NCBI RefSeq assembly: GCF_001693515.2
Contig: NZ_CP042968.1
Span: forward strand, 5,580,001-5,644,000
Length of the DNA stretch: 64,000 nt
Origin: Bradyrhizobium paxllaeri
GTDB taxonomy: Bacteria; Pseudomonadota; Alphaproteobacteria; Rhizobiales; Xanthobacteraceae
Direction of reading: 5' to 3'
This document shows, piece after piece, positions 17,610 to 24,370 of this stretch. Position numbers and translations under genes: made by a program. The notes under the pieces are model-generated. The model was not told where the DNA came from. It saw nothing but the letters and a program-made list of their open reading frames with translations, and did no database searches. Numbering within the stretch: the stretch's first letter is position 1; every line of letters begins with the position of its first letter.

Positions 17610-18995
17610 CTAGTTGGCGCAGCTTTCAAGGATTGCCTTGATCGGCACAATCTTTTTTGGATAGGCAAAGCTATCGATCCGGTCAGCCCAATGCTGCATC
17701 AGCTTGGTGCGCGAGCCGATCAGGGCCAGCGGTCCATGCCGTTTGTAGATCGCCTTTACCGAGTCACTTTCGAGATGCGCAAGTTGCAACTCGATGACGT
17801 CGCCATCCCATGCCTTGGCTTCCTTGATCTCCTCATGGTGACAAAGGGTCGAGAACGTAGTGCGGAAGCCATGGGCGCAATGTTCGGTTTTGGTGTCGAT
17901 GCCGAGCGCGCGCAGTCGAGAACAGAGCGTTCTACCGGACAAGGGTGCATCTTCGGCACAAGCGAACACGTATCGCCGATTGCCGGTGATTTTCCGCACG
18001 CGTCGCAGGATAGCGACGGCTTGTCGCGACAGGGGCACGACATGATCCCAGCCGGTCTTCATCTTAGCAGCAGGGATAGTCCATCGTTCGCTATCCCAGT
18101 CGACTTCTGACCACTCCATGTTGTTGATCATGCCGGGGCGCGGGATCGTAAGTGCATCGAGCCGAAGGGCATCACCGACGACATCGCTAAATCTGGCCTT
18201 CGCCCATGTCGGCATGATCAGCCTGAACAGGCGAATGACATCCTGCGGATCAGTGACGCCGGGCCGCGGCGTCGAGACGTTGACAATAAGCTGCTTCTTG
18301 CAGGCACGAAACGGATTGTAGCCATCCCCTTCGAGGTCAGCGTAGTCACAAACTTGCGAACCGATACTGTGAACTCGGTCACGAGTCTCTAGTCTGCCTT
18401 CAGCCTGCATCGTCCGAAAGAAAGCGAGGACGTCGGGGCGCTTGATGTCTTTTCGATAGAGCTTGCCGAAACGACCCTTCAAATAACCAGCCCACCTTTC
18501 GAGCAGCGCGATGGTTTCAGGACTGCGAACTGTGACAAGTCTGCCGCGTTTGATCTTCTCGATCTTCTTCTCTGCGAGCCATTCATCGATCCACACGCTG
18601 AGAGGGCGTTCGGTCGCCTGACGATGTCTTTCGAATTGCTTTTCGACGGAGGGATCGACTGGTGGGTCTTTGGCGAGCAGCGCCTTTGCCGCGTCGCGCT
18701 TCTGACGTGCAGTGGCGAGTGAGAAGGTCCCGTCGTTGCCATCGCCGTAAGCCCCAATGGAGTAGGTCTTCTGTCGGCCGTGAAAGCGATAGGCCATCTG
18801 CCAGAGCTTGGAGGCGGCTTTGCCCGGCCTGCTCAGGTCCGGCTTGATGAAGAGATAGAGACCGCCGCCTGTCACGTCAGAAATCTTGGTGGCCGTCCAA
18901 GCGCCGTTCTCGAGTTTCGGTTTGGCGGCGCGACAGTCGACGTCGGTCCTGATCTGCTCGGGGTTCGCGTGCTCGCCAACTTGACTGCGTGCCAT
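17610..18995 (-). CDS. P4-type tyrosine recombinase (integrase)
   Basis: The 461-residue integrase has an N-terminal arm-binding domain of DUF4102 type (GGGLYLFIKPD, then SIGAYGDGNDGTFSLATARQKRDAAKALLA). A core-binding domain follows, then the catalytic domain with HGFR, the LAHLESDSVKAIYKRH block carrying the nucleophilic Tyr, and a diverged first-Arg region (IPRPGMINNMEWSEVD). The expected R in a TAxRPGE-type motif is present as R in IPRPG. ATG 18995 is taken because the fold begins soon after it. Such enzymes integrate genomic islands, usually at tRNA genes; none is seen nearby. Confidence 0.9.
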   Translation of the reverse strand: MARSQVGEHANPEQIRTDVDCRAAKPKLENGAWTATKISDVTGGGLYLFIKPDLSRPGKAASKLWQMAYRFHGRQKTYSIGAYGDGNDGTFSLATARQKRDAAKALLAKDPPVDPSVEKQFERHRQATERPLSVWIDEWLAEKKIEKIKRGRLVTVRSPETIALLERWAGYLKGRFGKLYRKDIKRPDVLAFFRTMQAEGRLETRDRVHSIGSQVCDYADLEGDGYNPFRACKKQLIVNVSTPRPGVTDPQDVIRLFRLIMPTWAKARFSDVVGDALRLDALTIPRPGMINNMEWSEVDWDSERWTIPAAKMKTGWDHVVPLSRQAVAILRRVRKITGNRRYVFACAEDAPLSGRTLCSRLRALGIDTKTEHCAHGFRTTFSTLCHHEEIKEAKAWDGDVIELQLAHLESDSVKAIYKRHGPLALIGSRTKLMQHWADRIDSFAYPKKIVPIKAILESCAN

Positions 18996-19111
18996 CTGCT
19001 TCGATTCCCGCGTGTTGGAAGACCGGAAGTATGCCGCGACGTCTGTTCTTCCGATACCAACAAAAATACCAACAAAGTCGGCGGCTGGGCGCGAATGGGA
19101 ACAAACAGTGA

Positions 19112-19200
19112 CGAACATGAATGTACGCAGAAACCCCTATTTTTCAAGCGTTTCTGAGCGTCTGCGAACACCATCGAACATCTTAGGACGTCTCCGAACA
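19112..19200 (+). repeat. Phased CGAACA repeats upstream of the integrase gene
   Basis: CGAACA occurs at 19112, 19165, 19175 and 19195, always in the same orientation; the last three are spaced by 10 and 20 bases. Repeats of this kind beside an integrase gene can be arm-type binding sites of the recombinase. No attachment core was identified. Confidence 0.35.
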
Positions 19201-19274
19201 GTCAGCGTTCTTACGTGTGAGGTAATCGAAACGGGTCGCGGACCGGGTCATCTTGGGGGCACAGGAGATGACCC

Positions 19275-19496
19275 ATGCTGATGCTTTCGCTGTTCCGCTT
19301 TGCGGCCGTCATGATCCGCTGGACGCTCAATCTGGCTACCTGGTTACTGGCGCGTTCCCTGAACATGCCCGAACCCGTGGTGCACGACACCGGCGTCTTC
19401 GTGTTCGTACAGGTGCAGACGATCGAGAACAGGGTTTTCAGGACGCTCGGCCCGAAGCGGCTGATGCGTCAGCTCAGGTCGCTGCTGCAGCGCTGA
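19275..19496 (+). CDS. Small hypothetical membrane-associated protein
   Basis: The 73-residue protein has a hydrophobic start (MLMLSLFRFAAVMIRWTLNLATWLLA) that could be one membrane segment, then PEPVVHDTGVFVFVQVQTIENRVFRTLG. I recognise no family. AGGAG (19263-19267) lies seven bases before ATG. A perfect 9-bp inverted repeat (19245-19253 with 19266-19274) ends exactly at the start codon. It is the first chromosomal-looking gene right of the island. Confidence 0.55.
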   Translation: MLMLSLFRFAAVMIRWTLNLATWLLARSLNMPEPVVHDTGVFVFVQVQTIENRVFRTLGPKRLMRQLRSLLQR

Positions 19497-19538
19497 CACC
19501 TGCCCCCAAGAACCTATCCCAAGCAAAGGAGAACTGTC

Positions 19539-19937
19539 ATGATCCATCCGTCCACCTTCCTGAGCCGCGCCCTGCTCGCCGACGCCATCTTCAGCGGCGT
19601 CGCCGCGGTCGCGCTGACGCTCGGCGCCGGCGCGCTCGCGCCGTTCCTCAATCTGCCGGAAGTCTTGTTGCGCGAGACCGGCCTGTTCCTGATCGCCTAC
19701 ACCGCACTCGTCGGCTGGCTGGCCTCACGGTCGAGAGTCATGAAGGCGCTGGTGCTGTTCGTGATCGTAGGTAATGCCGCGTGGACGCTGGGCAGCATCG
19801 CGCTGCTGTTCTCCGGCGCGGTGTCGCCGAACCTGCTCGGTCAGGTCTTCATCGTGGCGCAGGCGATTGCCACCGGCGTGTTTGCCGAGCTGCAGTATAT
19901 CGGGCTACGCAAGAGTGATGAGACGGTGACGGCGTAG
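19539..19937 (+). CDS. Hypothetical four-helix membrane protein
   Basis: The 132 residues form four hydrophobic segments (about 10-32, 45-62, 68-90, 96-118) separated by short polar turns. Segments include FSGVAAVALTLGAGALAPFL and ALVLFVIVGNAAWTLGSIALLF. It probably sits in the inner membrane. A ribosome binding site AAGGAGAA precedes ATG. No family name is offered. A palindromic repeat follows its stop codon. Confidence 0.7.
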   Translation: MIHPSTFLSRALLADAIFSGVAAVALTLGAGALAPFLNLPEVLLRETGLFLIAYTALVGWLASRSRVMKALVLFVIVGNAAWTLGSIALLFSGAVSPNLLGQVFIVAQAIATGVFAELQYIGLRKSDETVTA

Positions 19938-19947
19938 GCTGTGTACC

Positions 19948-20052
19948 GTCATTCCGGGGCGATGCGAAAGCATCGACCTACGGGGCGCACCTTGCGCCCC
20001 TGAGAATCTCGAGATTCCGGGTCTGGTGCTAACGCACCATCCCGGAATGACG
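19948..20052. repeat. Bradyrhizobium-type extragenic palindrome
   Basis: CGTCATTCCGG at 19948 and CCGGAATGACG at 20042 bracket nested hairpins (CGATGCGAAAGCATCG; GGGGCGC with GCGCCCC; GGTGC with GCACC). The same motif recurs at 42791-42866. These are dispersed REP-like elements, here between convergent genes. Confidence 0.75.
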
Positions 20053-20062
20053 CGTGAGCGCC

Positions 20063-20197
20063 TCAGCTCAACACCAGCGCCGCAATCATCCCCGCAAATG
20101 TCAGCACGAGGCCGATGATCAGCATCGGCACCAGGCTGCTGCCTGAATACGGGTCGGCCTGCTCCTTGTTGGTCACGATATGTGCACGATAAGCCAT
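20063..20197 (-). CDS. 44-residue single-span membrane protein downstream of the globin
   Basis: ATG 20197 overlaps the TGA of the globin gene by one base (TGATG), which indicates coupled translation. The product has a polar start (MAYRAHIVTNKEQADPYSGS) and one membrane helix (LVPMLIIGLVLTFAGMIAALVLS). It is too short for most gene finders. Position suggests a partner in the NsrR-controlled nitric-oxide response. The family is unknown to me. Confidence 0.6.
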   Translation of the reverse strand: MAYRAHIVTNKEQADPYSGSSLVPMLIIGLVLTFAGMIAALVLS

Positions 20198-20667
20198 CAC
20201 ACTGCTCCTGTCTGATTACGCCGAAATCTTTCCCCGTTGCCGAGCATGACGCCCTGAGCCCCGGCGATGCCGAGTTCGAGGCTTGCTGCGATCCGCCGGG
20301 CCCGTTCCACGAAATGCGCTTCCGCCGCGGGCGGACAGACCTCGCGGGCAGTGACCTCGAACAGGCCGAGCCAGCGGTCGAAATGCGCGGCGTCGACCGG
20401 CAGCGGCAGATGCTTGGCCATCGGCGTGCCGTGATAGCGCCCCGTCATCAACGCGACCGACGACCAGAACGCGCACATCTGCGCCAGATGCGGTTCCCAA
20501 TCCCTGATGCGGGCCTCGAAGATCGGCCCGAGCACGGCGTCCTCGCGGACCTTGGCGTAGAAACCGCGCACTAGGCGCTCGATCATCGTCTCATCGATGC
20601 CCGTCCGCTCCATGATCTCGGCCGTCAAGCGCTCACGCCGCTCCGGCCCTGCCACGATCGCTTCCAT
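20197..20667 (-). CDS. Group 3 truncated haemoglobin
   Basis: The 156-residue protein has the short globin layout of group 3: MIERLVRGFYAKVREDAVLGPIF, then WEPHLAQMCAFWSSVALMTGRYHGTPMAKH, then the proximal-His region DAAHFDRWLGLFEVTAREVCP. Such haem proteins bind oxygen or nitric oxide in the cytosol. The gene diverges from an NsrR-like repressor across an 88-bp gap containing a perfect palindrome, so a role in nitric-oxide detoxification is likely. That role is inferred from context. Confidence 0.85.
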   Translation of the reverse strand: MEAIVAGPERRERLTAEIMERTGIDETMIERLVRGFYAKVREDAVLGPIFEARIRDWEPHLAQMCAFWSSVALMTGRYHGTPMAKHLPLPVDAAHFDRWLGLFEVTAREVCPPAAEAHFVERARRIAASLELGIAGAQGVMLGNGERFRRNQTGAV

Positions 20668-20682
20668 TTTCGCGCCTGCCCT

Positions 20683-20709
20683 TAAATAGGTATTTCAAAT
20701 ACCTATTTA
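20683..20709. promoter_or_regulatory. nsrR operator: Perfect palindromic operator between globin and nsrR-like gene
   Basis: TAAATAGGTATTT (20683-20695) and AAATACCTATTTA (20697-20709) form a perfect inverted repeat around one C. It lies in the divergent promoter region, 15 bases from the globin start and 45 from the repressor start. The spacing and AT-rich arms fit Rrf2/NsrR operators, so the site probably controls both directions. Confidence 0.8.
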
Positions 20710-20754
20710 GACGGCTATAGATGATTTGCAAGCAGATCTTTTGAGAGGGCTCCC

Positions 20755-21183
20755 ATGCGCCTGACGTCGTTCACGGATTTCGCGCTGCGCGCCCTGATGC
20801 GGCTGGCGGGCGAACCTGGCCGTTCCTTCGCGACCAACGAGATCGCGGCCGAGTTCGGCATCTCCCGTAACCATCTGGCCAAGGTGGTGCGCGACCTCGC
20901 CGACAGTGGTTTCATCTCGACTCAGCGCGGCGTCGGCGGCGGTTTTATGCTGGCCCGACCGGCGCAAACGATCACGATCGGCGAAGTGGTGCGCGCCCTC
21001 GAAGGGCCACCGCTGGTCGAATGTTTTCGCGAGGACGGCGGCAGTTGTGTGCTGAAGCCGCGCTGCCGGCTGAAGGCGAAGCTCGCGGCCGCGCGCGAAG
21101 CGTTCATGCGCGAGCTCGACTCCACGACACTGGCGGAATGCGCCTACCCCGCACCGGCCAGGCGGTATCAGGCGCACGCATGA
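20755..21183 (+). CDS. nsrR: Rrf2-family iron-sulfur repressor, NsrR-like
   Basis: The 142-residue regulator has an N-terminal winged helix (MRLTSFTDFALRALMRLA, then EIAAEFGISRNHLAKVVRDLADSGF) and three cysteines in CFREDGGSCVLKPRCRLK, the cluster-ligand pattern of NsrR, which senses nitric oxide through a [2Fe-2S] or [4Fe-4S] cluster. It faces the globin gene across a palindrome, as NsrR genes often do. Its stop overlaps the ATG of the next gene by four bases (ATGA). Other Rrf2 members such as RirA share the cysteine pattern, but the globin partner favours NsrR. Confidence 0.8.
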   Translation: MRLTSFTDFALRALMRLAGEPGRSFATNEIAAEFGISRNHLAKVVRDLADSGFISTQRGVGGGFMLARPAQTITIGEVVRALEGPPLVECFREDGGSCVLKPRCRLKAKLAAAREAFMRELDSTTLAECAYPAPARRYQAHA

Positions 21184-21503
21184 CGGAGGCCACCAAGCAT
21201 CAGGTGCAACAGATGAAACCGATCGCGTTCGAAGATGGCACTATTCAGATCGACGCCGCCATCGTCGCCGAAGGTCTGGGCTTGGCGCCGTCCCTGCTGC
21301 AGGAAGAGATGCGAGCGGGCCGGATCACGAGCCTTGCCGAGCGTGGGGTCGATGCCGATCTCGGCCGGCACCGCCTGACCTTCTTCGCCGAGCACCGGCG
21401 GTTTCGCGTTGTGGTCGACGAAACAGGCGCGATCGTTCAGCGCTCGGCGGTCGACTTCGGCGATGCGTCGCTGCCGAAATCGGTACGCAAGCCCGGTGGA
21501 TGA
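21180..21503 (+). CDS. DUF6522-type hypothetical protein
   Basis: Translation starts at ATG 21180 in a four-base overlap with the NsrR-like gene, so the two are coupled. The 107-residue product reads IQIDAAIVAEGLGLAPSLLQEEMRAGRITSLAERGVDADLGRHRLTFF and RFRVVVDETGAIV. I believe this is the DUF6522 family, small cytosolic proteins of unknown function often beside Rrf2 regulators. No catalytic motif is visible. A part in the nitric-oxide response is suggested by the operon only. Confidence 0.65.
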   Translation: MTEATKHQVQQMKPIAFEDGTIQIDAAIVAEGLGLAPSLLQEEMRAGRITSLAERGVDADLGRHRLTFFAEHRRFRVVVDETGAIVQRSAVDFGDASLPKSVRKPGG

Positions 21504-21506
21504 GGC

Positions 21507-22205
21507 CTAGGCCTGAAGGGCCGGCCCCGGCGCGGAGGCCGATTGTTTCCGGCCGGCCGGTTTCCTGCCGGCGACCCTGGCGCGGTTGCTGCCGTTCAGA
21601 TGCTTACCATTCAGCGACTTGCCGTTCAGCGAATGGCCGTTGAGCTTCTTCGCCTTCTTCTCAGCCTTCGCCTTCAATTTTTCCTTCAGCTTCGCTTGTT
21701 CCTTGGCCAGCTTTTCGGCCTTCTTCAGCGCCTTGCGCTCGGCCCTGGCCTTCAGGCGGGCTTTCTCGGCTCGCGCCTCGGCACGCTTTTTCGCACGCTT
21801 CTTTTCGCAGGCCGCGCATTTGCAGCCGATCGGCTTCAGATAGGCTTTGAAATAGTCGGTGCCGTAATCGTAGTTGATCTCCTCGCCCGGCTCGATGTTC
21901 TTGATGGCGCGGATGAACACCTTGCGCTTGCGTGGGCGAACGTCGGATTCGGCGTTCGGCCGGCAGGAATGGTTGATATAGCGGGCGATGTTCTTGCGTA
22001 CGGAGCCGTCGATGGTCCAGCGGTCGTTCAATTCGAACAGGTATTTGTTCTCGATCGCGTCTTCTTCTTTTTTCTTCGAATCCAGCAGCGGCCCGAAATA
22101 GCGGATGATCTTGCTGCCCTTCTTGATCGGCTTGGTGGCGAAAAGGCCAAGGCCGGTGTTGGAGCGGCCGACGCGATACGGTTTATGCGATGGTATGGAA
22201 GGCAT
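21507..22205 (-). CDS. SET-domain lysine methyltransferase with histone-H1-like tail
   Basis: The N-terminal 120 residues are a compact SET domain: GRSNTGLGLFATKPIKKGSKIIRYFG, the catalytic knot ARYINHSCRPNAE and EEINYDYGTDYF, then a post-SET cysteine cluster CKCAACEKK that would bind zinc. It is expected to methylate lysines using SAM. The tail (about 135-210) is almost wholly Lys, Ala and Glu, as in histone H1, and ends in three LNGKS-like repeats. ATG 22205 is preferred over an upstream in-frame ATG because the domain starts at once. The substrate is unknown; a DNA-bound protein is plausible. Confidence 0.85.
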   Translation of the reverse strand: MPSIPSHKPYRVGRSNTGLGLFATKPIKKGSKIIRYFGPLLDSKKKEEDAIENKYLFELNDRWTIDGSVRKNIARYINHSCRPNAESDVRPRKRKVFIRAIKNIEPGEEINYDYGTDYFKAYLKPIGCKCAACEKKRAKKRAEARAEKARLKARAERKALKKAEKLAKEQAKLKEKLKAKAEKKAKKLNGHSLNGKSLNGKHLNGSNRARVAGRKPAGRKQSASAPGPALQA

Positions 22206-22359
22206 GACGACTGTGTGACTGCACGCTCGGAAAAGCAGGAAATGCGAAGCCGACCTTCTAGGATGATTCCGCGGCAAAGTCAGGTGTTTCGTACCTTTGC
22301 CATGAACCTTCCCCAGATTGCATACGTCTGATCACGGAAGTTCCATGCGAGAAGTGCAG

Positions 22360-22980
22360 ATGAAACGCGTTTCCCCCCGGCAGCTCATTGTGCCGGTCGC
22401 CACCATCCTGTTCGCAGCTACATTTTGGCTGATTTCACCGGCCAACGCCCAAACATTCAGCAGCAGCTACACGTCATCAGCGCCAAAGGATTGCCGCACG
22501 ATCGGTAAACCCAGCACCCAGGACGGCGGCACGCAGGTGTGCCCCGGCCAATCGGGGCTGGTGGTGGTGATCAGCGAGGGCGACCTGCGCCAAACCGTCT
22601 CGGTCGGGCGTACCCGCGAGGCCGCCGCCAAGGAGCCGGCCGCGGAGACCTGGTTCGGTCCGTTCAATTCCACCGCCAACACCGTCGAATGGCGGACCAT
22701 CGACGGCAAGCCGTTCGCCATCATCCAGCGCTGGCTGATCGCCGACATCGACAACGCCGACAAGGCCGGAAACCCGACCAACAAACCGATGCTCGCCGTG
22801 ACCCGGCTGCCGCCCGGGCCGGTCTGCCACGTCGCCTATATCGACGGCCAGGCCAACCGCAATGCTAACGAACTCGCCCGCCAGGCCGCGGACGAATTCG
22901 CCCGCGATTTCAAATGCGGCAAGGATGAAGTGAGGATAGTTGGCGAAAAAGGTACCGCGGTGAGCCTTGCGAAGCGCTGA
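22360..22980 (+). CDS. Secreted hypothetical protein
   Basis: A signal peptide (LIVPVATILFAATFWLISPANAQ) is followed by about 175 residues with paired cysteines: DCRTIGKPSTQDGGTQVCPG, AAAKEPAAETWFGPFNSTANTVEWR, and CHVAYIDGQ with FKCGKDEV near the end. The product is probably periplasmic. It resembles small exported alphaproteobacterial proteins of unknown function. ATG 22360 is chosen because it begins the signal peptide. No named family is claimed. Confidence 0.7.
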   Translation: MKRVSPRQLIVPVATILFAATFWLISPANAQTFSSSYTSSAPKDCRTIGKPSTQDGGTQVCPGQSGLVVVISEGDLRQTVSVGRTREAAAKEPAAETWFGPFNSTANTVEWRTIDGKPFAIIQRWLIADIDNADKAGNPTNKPMLAVTRLPPGPVCHVAYIDGQANRNANELARQAADEFARDFKCGKDEVRIVGEKGTAVSLAKR

Positions 22981-23091
22981 TCAAGCCGGCTACCCGGCCT
23001 GTTTTCGCCGCATTAACGTCAAAGCTTAAGGTTTGAGTGCTTATTGCTTGTCAGATCATGTTCTTTCTTTCACGGCGCACCTGGGGCAGCG

Positions 23092-23433
23092 ATGCACATA
23101 AAACTCCTGGCTCTCCTCCTCGTCGGCTCCGCCCTCTCCGGCTGCTGCGCTTCCGGTACCGGCTGCTCGACGCCGACGGCCACCGGCGCGCCAATCGCCT
23201 GGGACGGATTGGGTGAACCGCCGACCGCAGATGGCGAACAGGCCGGGGCCGCCAAGCCGAAGCGAAGGACAGCAGCGCGCAATCGCGAGATCATCCTCGG
23301 CCCGCTGAACGAAAGCCCGCAGAGAGGCACTTCACCCAGATCAGCCTACGAAGAGTGGACGCGCCTGCCCAACGAAGACCCCGAGGCTGACGCAAGATTG
23401 AAGCGGCAAATCAAGATTTGCCAGAACTGCTGA
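23092..23433 (+). CDS. Small hypothetical lipoprotein
   Basis: The 113-residue protein has a lipoprotein signal with the lipobox LSGC (MHIKLLALLLVGSALSGC), a Cys/Thr/Pro-rich start, a basic middle (KPKRRTAARNREIIL) and an acidic end closing with KICQNC. It should be anchored in the periplasm. No conserved domain is recognised. Confidence 0.65.
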   Translation: MHIKLLALLLVGSALSGCCASGTGCSTPTATGAPIAWDGLGEPPTADGEQAGAAKPKRRTAARNREIILGPLNESPQRGTSPRSAYEEWTRLPNEDPEADARLKRQIKICQNC

Positions 23434-23524
23434 GCGGCATGTTGCTGCCATAACCGTCATGCGCTGCGCGGGATTACGTTGCTCATGACCATCCCCGCCC
23501 TCGCGTAACGCGCCAACGCCTGCG

Positions 23525-24259
23525 CTAGACCACCGGCGGCCGCGGCGCCGTCGAGCGCAGCATGGCGTCGAGGAGTTGGTCGACCCCGGTGCCTTCGGGC
23601 AGTCGGTGCAGGATGTCCTTGAGCCGGCCGTCGAGCAGCAGCGAGGTGAAGCCGTGCACCAGCGACCAGGCGCGGGCAATTGCGGCAGCCTGGTCGAGCG
23701 ACAATGCCTCCAACGCCTCGCCGGTGAGGTTCTCGTTGCGGCCGGCGCCGATTGCGCTTGCCAATCCTGCGAAAGAGGCGGTCGCCGCCTCATGCAGCGA
23801 CGGCCGCGTCATGTCGATCCGCTCGTTGCGGAACATCAGCCCGTACATGCCCGGACTAGCCTGTGCATAGGCGACATAGGCTTTGGCGCGCGCCAGCGCC
23901 TTCATCAGCGGGTGGGTTTCGGTCTTGCCCGCCACGACCATCGCCTCGTTGAAACGGCGAAAGCCGATGGCGGCGAGTTCGCTCAATAGCCCGGTGAGAT
24001 CGCCGAAATGATGGGTGGGCGCCGCATGCGATACGCCGGCCTCTCGCGCCACCGCGCGTAGCGTCAGTCCCACCAACCCGTCACGTTCCAGCACCCGCTC
24101 GGCCGCGGCCAGCAGCGCGTCGTGCAGATCGCCGTGATGATAAGGGGTCTCGCCCGCCGGCCGACGCCGGCGGCTGGCCGGCCTTTCGGTTGCCACTCTT
24201 GCGGGCCTGCGCTTCTCGGCGGGGCGATTGGTTCTGGTTTCTCGCGATGTTCTTGCCAT
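23525..24259 (-). CDS. TetR/AcrR-family repressor
   Basis: The 244-residue regulator has a basic N-terminal extension, then the TetR helix-turn-helix (DALLAAAERVLERDGLVGLTLRAVAREAGVSHAAPTHHFGDLTGLL). A ligand-binding domain of the TetR_C_33/WHG type follows (ASPGMYGLMFRNERIDMTRPSLHEAA). It diverges from the carotenoid oxygenase gene. Two matching palindromes (ATCTTTAC-N3-GTAAAGAT type) lie between them and again before the operon at 26,060, so I infer that this protein represses both. ATG 24259 is used, being the first Met that leaves a normal-length extension. Confidence 0.82.
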   Translation of the reverse strand: MARTSRETRTNRPAEKRRPARVATERPASRRRRPAGETPYHHGDLHDALLAAAERVLERDGLVGLTLRAVAREAGVSHAAPTHHFGDLTGLLSELAAIGFRRFNEAMVVAGKTETHPLMKALARAKAYVAYAQASPGMYGLMFRNERIDMTRPSLHEAATASFAGLASAIGAGRNENLTGEALEALSLDQAAAIARAWSLVHGFTSLLLDGRLKDILHRLPEGTGVDQLLDAMLRSTAPRPPVV

Positions 24260-24277
24260 GTGATCCTTATAGCCGCA

Positions 24278-24350
24278 ATTTTTACACTGTAAAGATTTTG
24301 CTTGACGAGCAGCCACATCGTCCTTACTGATATCTTTACGATGTAAAGAT
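24278..24350 (+). promoter_or_regulatory. Promoter with two TetR-type operators, carotenoid oxygenase gene
   Basis: Operator 1 (24278-24296) is ATTTTTAC-ACT-GTAAAGAT. Operator 2 (24332-24350) is ATCTTTACGATGTAAAGAT, a perfect 8-3-8 palindrome. Between them TTGACG (24302-24307) and TACTGA (24325-24330), 17 bases apart, make a good sigma-70 promoter. Operator 2 covers the likely transcription start, so binding would block initiation. Confidence 0.78.
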
Positions 24351-24370
24351 TAAAACCGGAGGAGACGTGA

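Noticed and set aside
18996..19274. tRNA gene as integration target next to the integrase
   Set aside because: I searched both strands for a T-loop (GTTCGAATC-like) and acceptor stem and found none.
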